From an uncultured Acidobacteriota bacterium (lineage in GTDB: Bacteria; Acidobacteriota; Blastocatellia; RBC074), in the NCBI GenBank assembly GCA_902825875.1, contig CADECP010000020.1:1-64000 (forward strand): a DNA stretch of 64,000 bases, in the 5' to 3' direction. The notes below the pieces were generated by a model. The model saw only the letters and a list, made by a program, of their open reading frames with translations, was not told the DNA's origin and did not search any database. Shown one piece after another: positions 19,858 to 27,772 of this stretch; the first letter of the stretch is position 1; each line of letters starts with the position of its first letter. The position numbers and the translations under genes were made by a program.

Positions 19858-20928
19858 ATGTATTTACAGTTTTACGGACTCAAAGACATTCCTTTCAGCC
19901 TGACGCCTGATCCGCGTTTTTTGTATTTCACGGCCAGTCACCGCGAAGTGATGGCCAATTTGCATTACGGCATTCAGCACGGCAAAGGCTTGATCGTGGC
20001 GACGGGCGAAGTCGGAACCGGCAAAACGACCATGTTGCGCGCGATGATTTCGCGGCTGGATCGTAGCGTGCTGACTTCTTACCTGTTCAATCCGGGATTG
20101 ACCGTGCCGGAGTTGTACCAACATCTGGCGGCGGATTTCGGATTCGCGCCGTTCGCCTCGAAAGCCGAAGCTCTACAAAAATTCGGACGGTTGTTGATGA
20201 TGCGGCATTCGCGCGGACTCAGAACCGTTCTGGTAGTGGACGAAGCTCAAGGTTTGTCGCGCGAACTGCTGGAAGAAATTCGTTTGCTGCTGAACTTTGA
20301 GACCTACACCGAAAAACAATTGCAGATCGTGTTGACCGGCCAGCCGGAATTGCGCGCATTGCTGAACAGCGCCGAATTGCGGCAGTTGAAACAACGAATC
20401 AGTTTGCGCTGCGAAATCAAACCGATTAAAGCCGACGAAATTTCCGGCTACATTCGCACGCGGTTAAAAGTCGCCGGAGCAACGCGGCTGGATTTGTTCA
20501 CGCCCGATGCTGTGGCTCTGGTTTATCGAGCTTCGGAAGGAATTCCGCGACTCATCAACAACATTTGCGACAACGCCCTGCTCAACGGTTTCGCGGCAAA
20601 CGTGAGAACGATCAACGCCGACATCATTTCCGAAGTCGCCGAATCGCTGGATTTGTTGCAACCTATGATCGAAGACGATCCGCTGGACGTGATGGCTGGC
20701 GCTCTGCCGCCAATGCCTGTCATGCGCGACGAAGTCGTTATGAACTGGCAACCGGAACCGGAAATGCCGGAGTTTGACGATCCGCGATTGAACGTGCAAA
20801 AACCTTCTCGCCGAAGATCGCAACGTCGCCGGGGCGGTAATCGCCAGCAGCCGCAACCCGGCGAGCCAGTCCAGTTAAAGGTCGTTCCGCCACCGAACGA
20901 GTTTGAAGAGGAATTGAAGGCCGGTTGA
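19858..20928 (+). CDS. ExeA-like AAA ATPase of the exopolysaccharide locus (XrtA-associated type)
   Basis: Protein of 356 residues. The start, MYLQFYGLKDIPFSLTPDP, and FLYFTASHREVMANLHYGI are typical of ExeA/GspA-like ATPases found in PEP-CTERM/exosortase-type polysaccharide loci. Walker A is ATGEVGTGKTTM (about residues 49-60) and Walker B is VLVVDEAQGLS (about 124-134). LTGQPELRALL is the sensor region, and the C-terminal lid includes EGIPRLINNICDNALL. After residue 290 comes a disordered basic tail (PSRRRSQRRRGGNR). Its exact role in polymer export is unknown; it probably acts at the cytoplasmic face with Wzz and the kinase. No exosortase gene is visible in the window. Confidence 0.87.
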   Translation: MYLQFYGLKDIPFSLTPDPRFLYFTASHREVMANLHYGIQHGKGLIVATGEVGTGKTTMLRAMISRLDRSVLTSYLFNPGLTVPELYQHLAADFGFAPFASKAEALQKFGRLLMMRHSRGLRTVLVVDEAQGLSRELLEEIRLLLNFETYTEKQLQIVLTGQPELRALLNSAELRQLKQRISLRCEIKPIKADEISGYIRTRLKVAGATRLDLFTPDAVALVYRASEGIPRLINNICDNALLNGFAANVRTINADIISEVAESLDLLQPMIEDDPLDVMAGALPPMPVMRDEVVMNWQPEPEMPEFDDPRLNVQKPSRRRSQRRRGGNRQQPQPGEPVQLKVVPPPNEFEEELKAG

Positions 20929-20933
20929 TGTAG

Positions 20934-20976
20934 GCGAACTGAAGTTCGCGCCAGCGGGCGGGACGCCCGCGTTCCC
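20934..20976. repeat. Twin small hairpins of the GCGGGCG/CGCCCGC family
   Basis: Two adjoining hairpins: 20934-20940 with 20943-20949, and GCGGGCG (20954-20960) with CGCCCGC (20964-20970), followed by GTTCCC. They fill the gap before the BY-kinase and end four bases before its ATG. A relative (GCAGGCG, CGCCTGC, GCTCCC) lies at 63808-63855. Confidence 0.6.
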
Positions 20977-20980
20977 AGTT

Positions 20981-22231
20981 ATGAGCAAAGTCTTCGAGGC
21001 GCTGTTGCGCCAGCAACAATCCGAACAAAACGGCAACGTTACGCACGATCCGCTGGCGGCGGAAACCGGCTCGCCGGAATCGTTTTCTGCCAACGGCGAA
21101 TCGGGCGAAACCTCGCTCGATTCAATTCCCTTCGAGTTGCCGTCTGTGATCGGAACTCCCGTCGGGCCGCGCTCGAACGAAGGCGCGTTGTTCACCTCGC
21201 TTCATCAACCGGCTGCTCCCAGCGAAGCTCCCAAACCTGTCAGGTCAAACGGAACCGACAAGCACGCGGTTGAATCTCCTCGACTGACTTCGGAAGAAGT
21301 CCGAGACATTGCGGACCGGCTGAAAAAAGCTCCGCCGGTCATTCGCCAGGCGCCTGTTGAATCAGAAGCGCCAAAGTCGGAGCAGGAAATCACCAGCAGC
21401 GACTCCCGACTCCCGACTCCCGACTCCTCCGCAATTCGCAAACGCCAGCACGAAGTCCGCGTCGAACCGATTGTGCAATCGCGTTTGCATCCGCGCCTGA
21501 TTTTGCTGACCGATCCGCAAACCGCCGAATGCGAACAGTATCGAACGCTTCGCACACAGTTGTTTCATGCGGCGGAAAAGAAAAAAACACAGGTTGTCAC
21601 CATTACCAGCACGCTGGCCGGAGAAGGCAAAACTTCGACGATCATCAATCTGGGTTTGGCCATCGCTCAATCGGAAAAGCGCGTGCTGATTATTGACGGC
21701 GATTTGCGGCGACCGAACGTCGCAGCATATTTGGGAGTGCAACCGAAAACTGGTTTCGGCGAAACGTTGCGCGGCGAAACCAATCCGCTGGATTCGCTGT
21801 TCACGTTGGAAAACCACGAAATGTATGTGCTGGCCGTCAGCCGCGAATCGGCCAATCCAACCGAATTGCTGTCCAGCGAACGACTGGTCGAAATGATCGC
21901 TGAATTGCGCGGCTACTTCGATTTCATTTTGATAGATTCGCCGCCGGTGTTGCCGTTTGCCGACGCGCGATTGCTGGCGAATCAAGCTGATGCTGTCATG
22001 CTGGTCGTCCGCGCCGGAATGGCTCAGTATGAAACCGTAGAAAAAGCGATTGAGGCATTGCCCGCCGCCAAAATGTTAGGCGTCGTGTTGAACGATGCGG
22101 AAGTGTTTGAAGAGGCCGGGTATTACGATTATTACTACAATTACTCCCAACGAAATCGCCGCCGTTCGTGGTGGCAAAAACTCCTAAGCCCCATAAAAAA
22201 ATCTCCCCCAGGAAGGAAGCTGAAGTTGTAA
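20981..22231 (+). CDS. CpsD/CapB-type cytoplasmic tyrosine kinase (BY-kinase)
   Basis: Protein of 416 residues. Residues 1-165 are a variable, low-complexity N-terminal region, and about 175-400 form the BY-kinase domain. Walker A is TLAGEGKTST (about 207-216), Walker A' is VLIIDGDLRRPN (about 237-248) and Walker B is FILIDSPP (about 314-321). A tyrosine cluster, YYDYYYNYSQ (about 376-385), is the usual autophosphorylation site, followed by a basic tail. It should phosphorylate itself and control polymerisation and export with the separate Wzz-like protein. A tract of four CGACTCC heptamers lies within the linker (21400-21427); losing or gaining one unit would shift the frame before the catalytic domain. 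Hairpins occupy the region in front of the ATG. Confidence 0.9.
   Translation: MSKVFEALLRQQQSEQNGNVTHDPLAAETGSPESFSANGESGETSLDSIPFELPSVIGTPVGPRSNEGALFTSLHQPAAPSEAPKPVRSNGTDKHAVESPRLTSEEVRDIADRLKKAPPVIRQAPVESEAPKSEQEITSSDSRLPTPDSSAIRKRQHEVRVEPIVQSRLHPRLILLTDPQTAECEQYRTLRTQLFHAAEKKKTQVVTITSTLAGEGKTSTIINLGLAIAQSEKRVLIIDGDLRRPNVAAYLGVQPKTGFGETLRGETNPLDSLFTLENHEMYVLAVSRESANPTELLSSERLVEMIAELRGYFDFILIDSPPVLPFADARLLANQADAVMLVVRAGMAQYETVEKAIEALPAAKMLGVVLNDAEVFEEAGYYDYYYNYSQRNRRRSWWQKLLSPIKKSPPGRKLKL
21400..21427 (+). repeat. Four CGACTCC heptamers inside the BY-kinase gene
   Basis: Four exact tandem copies of a 7-base unit within the linker that precedes the kinase domain. The tract is read through all three frames (encoding roughly SDSRLPTPDS). 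As 7 is not a multiple of 3, slippage by one unit would truncate the kinase. The unit is close to the CGACTAC heptamers at 19836-19851. Confidence 0.8.
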
Positions 22232-22274
22232 CTTGGAAACGTGGAACGGGTTCGTCATCGCTTGCGGCCTCCAC

Positions 22275-22295
22275 CCACCAACCACCAACCACCAG
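22275..22295 (+). repeat. CCACCAA heptamer tract before the sugar transferase
   Basis: Three tandem 7-base units (CCACCAA, CCACCAA, CCACCAG) at 22275-22295, twelve bases before the likely GTG start of the sugar transferase. If the upstream GTG (22241) were used, the tract would be translated as a P/N/H-rich stretch. Confidence 0.6.
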
Positions 22296-22306
22296 CCAAA
22301 ACTCAA

Positions 22307-23770
22307 GTGATTCGTCGAAACATCTGGTTCAAAACTCTGACTCTGTTTTTGGTCGAAACCGGCATTGCAATTTCTGTTGTTCTGCTTGGCCTGTACCTGC
22401 GATTTCCCAAATATCTTGGCTCGATCCTGATTGACCAACGCGGCATTTATAAAATCGCGCTGACGACCTTTGCCTGCCAGTTCATCTTTTACCTTTTCGA
22501 TCTGTACGACGTCGCCAAACCCAGATTGCGGCGCGAACTGCTGACCGACATTTTTCAAGCAGTCGGAACCACGCTGATTGTTCTGGGCGCAATTTTCATG
22601 CTTCGTCCGACTTTGTTGCTCGGCTACGAACAGGAAATCGAAGGCTTGGGCGTTGCCCGAACAGGCAACGGCGTTCCGGTGATTGCGCTGATTCTGGCGC
22701 TGGCGCTGATGACCGTCTGGCGATTGAGCATTCACTGGTTGATGCGGAATCCAATGCTCGGAGATCGCATCTTGATCGTAGGCACGGACAAATTGGCAAC
22801 CGATGTCGCTCACGAAGCCATGTTGCGCCGCGATCTGGGTTACAAAGTGGCCGGGTATGTTTCTGAAGACCCGAAGCTGGTCGGAACCAGCATTGTCAGT
22901 CACAACAACTCGCTGGATTTCGGACAGACTTCGTTTACGCGCGACGTGCTGGGTTCGGTTGATGAACTGAACCGAATTGTCGAACAGGAAAAAATTGATC
23001 GCGTGGTAATCGCCTTGCAAGATCGGCGCGGCCACATGCCTGTTGACCAGTTGTTGAAACTTCGACTGCAAGGCCAGGCCGCCATCGAAGAAGGCACGGC
23101 GCTGTATGAAAAACTGACCGGCAAAATCAGCGTTGAAATGTTGCGACCAAGCTGGATTATTTTTTCCGGCGGAGGTAAACGCGGCACATTGGCGGGTTTG
23201 ATTCGGCGATTGTTCAATCTGGTGATGGCAACCGTCGGTTTGGTGCTGTCGTTGCCGTTGGCGATTTTCGCAGCCATCGCCATCAAACTGGATTCGCCGG
23301 GACCGATTTTTTACTCTCAGGAACGGGTCGGCAAAAACGGACGCACGTTCAAGATCATCAAGTTTCGTTCAATGCGGCAAGACGCCGAAAAAGGTGGCGC
23401 GCAATGGGCGACTGAACGCGACCCTCGCATTACGCGCATCGGCAACTTTTTGAGAAAAACCCGCATTGATGAAATCCCGCAGTTCATCAACATTCTGCTG
23501 GGCGATATGAGCTTCGTCGGCCCGCGAGCCGAACGTCCTGTTTTCGTCGAACAACTTAACGAACAGATTCCGTTCTATTCGCAGCGCCACCTGGTCGAAC
23601 CCGGTTTGACCGGTTGGGCGCAGGTGAATTACGGCTACGGCGCATCGGTGGAAGACTCGATGCAGAAATTGCAGTACGATCTTTACTACATCAAAAACGT
23701 CTCGCTGCTGTTCGACATCTGGATCATGTTCAAGACCATCAAGGTCGTCTTGTTTGGTTACGGGCGATAA
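22307..23770 (+). CDS. Exopolysaccharide initiating sugar transferase (polyprenyl glycosylphosphotransferase)
   Basis: About 487 residues. The N-terminal half has four to five membrane helices and a nucleotide-binding-like segment (DRILIVGTDKLA). The C-terminal bacterial sugar-transferase domain shows KLDSPGPIFYSQERVGKNG, FKIIKFRSM, RKTRIDEIPQ, MSFVGPRAERP and PGLTGWAQVNYGYG. The enzyme moves a sugar phosphate from a nucleotide sugar onto undecaprenyl phosphate, the first step of repeat-unit assembly. The form resembles the PEP-CTERM-associated members. The frame extends to a GTG at 22241, but those extra residues translate a heptamer tract and lack family character, so I prefer GTG 22307; this is uncertain. 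It is followed by an inverted repeat and then wza. Confidence 0.88.
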   Translation: MIRRNIWFKTLTLFLVETGIAISVVLLGLYLRFPKYLGSILIDQRGIYKIALTTFACQFIFYLFDLYDVAKPRLRRELLTDIFQAVGTTLIVLGAIFMLRPTLLLGYEQEIEGLGVARTGNGVPVIALILALALMTVWRLSIHWLMRNPMLGDRILIVGTDKLATDVAHEAMLRRDLGYKVAGYVSEDPKLVGTSIVSHNNSLDFGQTSFTRDVLGSVDELNRIVEQEKIDRVVIALQDRRGHMPVDQLLKLRLQGQAAIEEGTALYEKLTGKISVEMLRPSWIIFSGGGKRGTLAGLIRRLFNLVMATVGLVLSLPLAIFAAIAIKLDSPGPIFYSQERVGKNGRTFKIIKFRSMRQDAEKGGAQWATERDPRITRIGNFLRKTRIDEIPQFINILLGDMSFVGPRAERPVFVEQLNEQIPFYSQRHLVEPGLTGWAQVNYGYGASVEDSMQKLQYDLYYIKNVSLLFDIWIMFKTIKVVLFGYGR

Positions 23771-23778
23771 ATTGCGTT

Positions 23779-23846
23779 GGACAATTTTCCAAATTGTCCC
23801 TGTTTTCAGACTGCCAGGAACCCGGAACAATTTGGAAAATTGTTCC
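23779..23846. repeat. Inverted repeat of the CAAATTGTCC family before wza
   Basis: Perfect 17-base arms (23781-23797 and 23827-23843) inside GG...CC flanks; each arm is itself nearly palindromic (ACAATTTTCCAAATTGT). The core CAAATTGTCC is shared with 6969-7028. It fills most of the gap between the sugar transferase and the Wza-like gene. Confidence 0.7.
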
Positions 23847-23865
23847 ACCTTCATTTGAGGTTTTG

Positions 23866-24660
23866 ATGAAAATGCTCCGCAATCATTTTTTTGCAATTCT
23901 GCTAACGACGTTTGTCGCCGGATTTGCCTTTCCACAATCTGAGTTGGACAAAGCGTCGAAGTCACAGGAAAGCAAACCTGCGGACAAGAAACGCGCTGAG
24001 GTTCAGACCAAAACCATTCCAGACGCTGACCGTCAGGCGCTGCGCCGCGAAACTCAGTCCGAAGAAGAAGCGGCTGTGTTGCCGTACATCAACAATTTTT
24101 TTGCGACGACGCGGCTCGGCCCCGAAGACGTCATTTCCGTAGACGTGTTCGACCAGCCGAATTATTCGCGGATGAACATCGTCGTTCCGCCGAACGGAAA
24201 AATCAGTTACCCCCTGATCGGTCACATCGTCATCGCCGGTCGCACCATCGAAGAACTGGAAAAAGAGTTCACCGAAAAACTGTCCGAATACATACGCGAA
24301 CCGAAAGTTTCGATTCAGATCGCGCAGGTTCACAGCCTGAAGTACATGGTCATCGGCGATGTGGCTCAACCTGGAATTTATGAAATGACGCGACGCCTGA
24401 CCGTCACTGAAGCTCTGGCAAAAGCCGGCTACGTCACGCGCTTCGGCAATTTGTCGAAAGTCAGCGTGCTGCGAATGCAAAAAGAAGGCACGACCGCGGC
24501 GATTCCCGTGAACATGAAAGAAATCGAGCGCGGCAAAGCACAAGACATGTATCTGATTCCCGGCGACACTGTGGTTGTTCCGGGCAACAAATTCAAAACG
24601 GTTGATAAGCTGATGAACATCACAATGCTCGCTTCGTGGATGCGAGTCATCGTGCGATAG
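23866..24660 (+). CDS. Wza-type polysaccharide export protein (Poly_export and SLBB)
   Basis: About 264 residues from ATG 23866, which has GAGG seven bases upstream and starts a signal peptide (about residues 1-24, ending FAFPQ). Residues about 28-70 are a charged linker. The Poly_export domain spans about 88-165 (LGPEDVISVDVFDQPNYSR, PPNGKISYPLIGHI, YIREPKVSIQI). An SLBB domain follows at about 170-255 (YMVIGDVAQPGIYEMTRRLTV and IPGDTVVVPG). It should form the outer-membrane or periplasmic export channel for the polymer. The signal peptide has no obvious lipobox cysteine, unlike E. coli Wza. It is the fifth gene of the operon. Confidence 0.9.
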   Translation: MKMLRNHFFAILLTTFVAGFAFPQSELDKASKSQESKPADKKRAEVQTKTIPDADRQALRRETQSEEEAAVLPYINNFFATTRLGPEDVISVDVFDQPNYSRMNIVVPPNGKISYPLIGHIVIAGRTIEELEKEFTEKLSEYIREPKVSIQIAQVHSLKYMVIGDVAQPGIYEMTRRLTVTEALAKAGYVTRFGNLSKVSVLRMQKEGTTAAIPVNMKEIERGKAQDMYLIPGDTVVVPGNKFKTVDKLMNITMLASWMRVIVR

Positions 24661-24679
24661 ATTTTCGATTTATGGAGAG

Positions 24680-25816
24680 ATGGAGATGTTTTGGAAACCA
24701 GCGTTTAAGTATTTGAGCCTGATGCTTCTCTCCGTGGTGGCGTTTTTCCCATTCACCAGTTCCGGCGCGCAGACTCAATCGCAACGCGGTTGGATGCAAC
24801 AATCCAGCGGAGTGCTTTCCAAGTTGAATGCCGTTGTGTTCGTCAATCGCCAACGCGGTTGGGCGGCTGGCGGCAACGGCATGCTGCTTTCGACGGAAGA
24901 CGGCGGGCAGCATTGGCAACCGATGTTGTTGCCGCCAAAGATGAGAAAAGAACCGCTGCTTGATCTGTGGGCGAACGACAAACAGTTTTTGTTGCTCGGC
25001 GAATTCGGCTTGTTCAATCGCCGCCCGGATCTTCAATGGCACGAACGAGTCTTCTTGCTGCGTTCTGAAGATCGCGGCGCGTTGTGGATGGACGCTCAAT
25101 TGGCTCGGCCTCCTTTGCAACCGAATCAATCGCTGACGATCAAGAAAACCACCAAAGACACGTTGGAAATCGAAGAACCGAAACCGCCGCCCGACCCTGT
25201 GTTGCTGCGGATGGCGTTTGCGAATGAACGTTTCGGCTGGGCGGTCGGCGAACTCGGCACGATTCAAACAACTGCGGACGGCGGCGCAACCTGGAAGCTG
25301 CAAGTCATTCAATCGCGGAAAATCCTGAACGACATTTCGGCGGTTGACGCTCAGCGAGCCTGGATCGTTGGCGCTGCCGGATTGGTTTTGCACACCGAAG
25401 ACGGCGGCCAAACCTGGAATGAACAAACAACCGGCACAACTGCCAGCTTGCGCGCAGTGCATTTCGTTGACGCCAATCACGGTTGGGCGGTCGGCAGCGG
25501 CGGAGCGGTTCTTTTTACGGCGAATGGCGGCGCTCGTTGGCAAGCGCAAAGTTCCGGCACACAGCAAACTTTGAATGACGTGTATTTCATCGGTTCAAAA
25601 GAAGGCTGGGCTGTCGGTGATCGCGGAAGCCTGCTGCACACGACAGACGGCGGCACAACCTGGCTGGATGAATCGCCCGGCACGCGCGCCAATTTGCAGC
25701 GGGTGTTTTTCGTCGCGCCGGATTGCGGCTGGGCGGTTGGAACCAACGGAGCGATTTTCAGTTACGGCGCGAAAGATTCCGAGCGCCCGGCGCTCAAAAA
25801 CTCTGAATCAAAATGA
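24680..25816 (+). CDS. YCF48-like beta-propeller protein of the exopolysaccharide operon
   Basis: Protein of 378 residues with an N-terminal signal helix (about residues 10-33). At least six YCF48/BNR-type blades follow: GWAAGGNGMLLSTEDGG, GWAVGELGTIQTTADGG, AWIVGAAGLVLHTEDGG, GWAVGSGGAVLF, GWAVGDRGSLLHTTDGG and GWAVGTNGAIF. A less regular, basic segment with a long insertion lies between the first and second blades. The family is named after a photosystem II assembly factor, but in non-phototrophs such proteins are usually exported and of unknown role. Its place just after wza suggests a part in polymer export or surface attachment. Its TGA overlaps the ATG of kynA. Confidence 0.8.
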   Translation: MEMFWKPAFKYLSLMLLSVVAFFPFTSSGAQTQSQRGWMQQSSGVLSKLNAVVFVNRQRGWAAGGNGMLLSTEDGGQHWQPMLLPPKMRKEPLLDLWANDKQFLLLGEFGLFNRRPDLQWHERVFLLRSEDRGALWMDAQLARPPLQPNQSLTIKKTTKDTLEIEEPKPPPDPVLLRMAFANERFGWAVGELGTIQTTADGGATWKLQVIQSRKILNDISAVDAQRAWIVGAAGLVLHTEDGGQTWNEQTTGTTASLRAVHFVDANHGWAVGSGGAVLFTANGGARWQAQSSGTQQTLNDVYFIGSKEGWAVGDRGSLLHTTDGGTTWLDESPGTRANLQRVFFVAPDCGWAVGTNGAIFSYGAKDSERPALKNSESK

Positions 25817-26655
25817 ACACTCAATCGCCAATCAAACCCGAATCCGATCAACTAACTTATGGCAGCTATTTGCGCGTCGAAGAATTGATCGCGCTGCAAC
25901 AGCCGCAATCCGTTCCGCCGCATCACGACGAACTGCTGTTCATCATCATTCACCAGACTTACGAATTGTGGTTCAAACAACTGCTGCACGAACTGGACGC
26001 GGTCGTCGGCAATTTGCGAGCCGCCGCCGCGAATCCTGACGCCGACGAAGTTTACGAAGCCGCGCGTTTGTTGCGCCGCTCGACTGAAATCGCGCGCGTG
26101 CTGGTCGAACAGTTCACGATTCTGGAAACGATGTTGCCGACGCACTTTCTGGCGTTCCGCGACAAGCTGCGCCCGGCCAGCGGATTTCAATCCGAACAGT
26201 TCCGCGAAATCGAATTTTTGTGCGGCCTGAAAGACGAAAAGATGTTGCGCTTTCACGAAGCTTCGCCGGAAATGCTGGCGCAATTGCAACGCCGATTGCA
26301 CGAACCTTCGCTGCGCGATGTGTTTTTTGACGCGCTGGCTTCGCTGGGAGTCCTGCCGCAACTTGCGGCTGACGCCAGCGAAGAAGATCGCTATTCCGCC
26401 CGCGCCAAAGCGATTCTTTCGATTTACCGCGACGAACGCCGCAATCGGGATTGGATTGATGTGTGCGAACGGCTGACGGAATTTGACGAACTGATCGTCA
26501 GTTGGCGATTGCGGCACATTCAAATGGTCGAGCGAACCATTGGCGTGCGGCTCGGCACGGGAGGCAGCAGCGGCGCTTCGTATTTGAAAATGACGCTCGA
26601 CAAAAAATTCTTCCCCGAATTGTGGGAAGCTCGAACAATGCTGACCGAGGCCTAA
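25813..26655 (+). CDS. kynA: Tryptophan 2,3-dioxygenase
   Basis: Protein of 280 residues, the usual bacterial TDO length. It uses heme to open the indole ring of tryptophan, giving N-formylkynurenine, the first step of the kynurenine pathway. Family segments: YGSYLRVEELIALQQP, HHDELLFIIIHQTYELWFKQLLHE near residues 35-58, RFH in KMLRFHEAS, RWRH-like WRLRHIQMVERTIG, and GTGGSSGASYLKMTL near the C-terminus. Its ATG overlaps the stop of the YCF48-like gene, so it may be read from the exopolysaccharide operon. Kynureninase lies 6 kb downstream (32902); no kynurenine formamidase was seen in the window. Confidence 0.95.
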   Translation: MNTQSPIKPESDQLTYGSYLRVEELIALQQPQSVPPHHDELLFIIIHQTYELWFKQLLHELDAVVGNLRAAAANPDADEVYEAARLLRRSTEIARVLVEQFTILETMLPTHFLAFRDKLRPASGFQSEQFREIEFLCGLKDEKMLRFHEASPEMLAQLQRRLHEPSLRDVFFDALASLGVLPQLAADASEEDRYSARAKAILSIYRDERRNRDWIDVCERLTEFDELIVSWRLRHIQMVERTIGVRLGTGGSSGASYLKMTLDKKFFPELWEARTMLTEA

Positions 26656-26681
26656 AACCTGCAAACTGCCACCTAAAACCT
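26654..26681 (+). repeat. Heptamer tract between kynA and the HAD gene
   Basis: Four 7-base units (AAAACCT, GCAAACT, GCCACCT, AAAACCT) start at the kynA stop and end four bases before the ATG at 26686. The tract replaces a recognisable ribosome-binding site. Confidence 0.6.
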
Positions 26682-26685
26682 GATT

Positions 26686-27387
26686 ATGAAACTTGCCATT
26701 CTGGACATTGACGGAACGCTGACCGACACCAGCCACGTGGACACGATCTGCTTCACGCGCGCCGTCGCCGAAACGCACGGCGTGACTGACATCGGAGCTT
26801 CGTGGACAAATTGTCCGCACGTCAGCGATTCCGGCCTGACGCATCAAATCTTCGTGGATCATCTCAACCGCGAACCGACCGACGACGATTTGTCTCCGCT
26901 GAAAACGCGCTTCTTCGACTTGCTGCACGAACATCACCAACTCGACGCTGCACATTTCGCTGAAATTCCCGGAGCGCGTCAGATGGTTTCGCAGCTTGCC
27001 CAAAAAGACGATTGGGCCATCACCATTGCCACAGGCTGTTGGCGAGGTTCGGCAAAGATGAAGTTGGCCGCTGCCGGAATTGAACTGGATCGTTTTCCCG
27101 GCGGGTTTGCCGAAGACGCTCGCCCGCGCGAAGGCATTGTGCGAACGGCGATTGATCGCGCTCGGCAGCATTACGGCATCAGCCGGTTTGCCAAAGTCGT
27201 TTCGGTCGGCGACGGATTGTGGGACGTGCGAACCGCATCCAACCTCAGTTTGGATTTCGTAGGCATCGCCAACGGCGAACGCGCTCAAACGCTGGCCGAA
27301 GCCGGAGCGCGCCACATCGTCAGCGATTACCGCGACTTGAATGGCTTTTTTGAGTTTCTGAATTTGGCCCAAAAGCCAATGGAATAA
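26686..27387 (+). CDS. HAD-superfamily hydrolase
   Basis: Protein of 233 residues. Motif I is DIDGTLTDT at residues about 6-14, with the nucleophile and acid aspartates. Motif II is the TIATG segment (about 110-114), followed by RGSAKMK carrying the motif III lysine region. Motif IV is VSVGDGLWDV (about 171-180). An alpha-helical cap sits between motifs I and II. Such enzymes hydrolyse phosphate esters of small molecules; the substrate cannot be read. It follows kynA with a 30-base gap and may be cotranscribed. A 111-base inverted-repeat element lies 27 bases after the stop. Confidence 0.85.
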   Translation: MKLAILDIDGTLTDTSHVDTICFTRAVAETHGVTDIGASWTNCPHVSDSGLTHQIFVDHLNREPTDDDLSPLKTRFFDLLHEHHQLDAAHFAEIPGARQMVSQLAQKDDWAITIATGCWRGSAKMKLAAAGIELDRFPGGFAEDARPREGIVRTAIDRARQHYGISRFAKVVSVGDGLWDVRTASNLSLDFVGIANGERAQTLAEAGARHIVSDYRDLNGFFEFLNLAQKPME

Positions 27388-27414
27388 TTGGCTAAAAATA
27401 AAGGCTGTAAAAAA

Positions 27415-27525
27415 GATCGCGTGATAGAAATGATGGCGGCCTGGGCAACAACCTCATACCAGACAGAAGCAGTCGGTTTTTGATGGCGTTTGCGCCAATG
27501 CCGTCATCATTTCTATCACGCGATC
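27415..27525. repeat. 111-base element with 21-base terminal inverted repeats (MITE-like)
   Basis: Perfect 21-base arms, 27415-27435 and 27505-27525, bounded by GATCGCG and CGCGATC, with imperfect pairing further in. The interior (about 69 bases) codes for nothing obvious. No clear target-site duplication is seen. There is no T-run, so a terminator role is doubtful. Confidence 0.7.
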
Positions 27526-27772
27526 ATTGAGTAGCTGTAGCAACAATCAAGGATTTCCAGCGCCAGGACAATCAGTCGGCTTCTGGCTTTTTTGGCGCTC
27601 GGACAGAATAGTCGGCCTCCATTCAAACATTGATTACTGCCAATTCAGCCTTCTCAAAGTAAATGTTTTTACCTACATTCAGAAGTGAACTGTTTGAAAA
27701 AACATTGCTGACGAAAATAGAAATTTACTGAAAAATTTTTATCTCTGTTGAAACCTTCCAACCAATCGCCAA
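27526..27772. other. AT-rich intergenic stretch with no gene seen
   Basis: Together with the inverted-repeat element, this makes a 385-base gap between the convergent HAD and anti-sigma genes. It is AT-rich toward the right, with short A and T runs near 27690-27750. I see no coding frame, tRNA or strong terminator in it. Confidence 0.5.
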
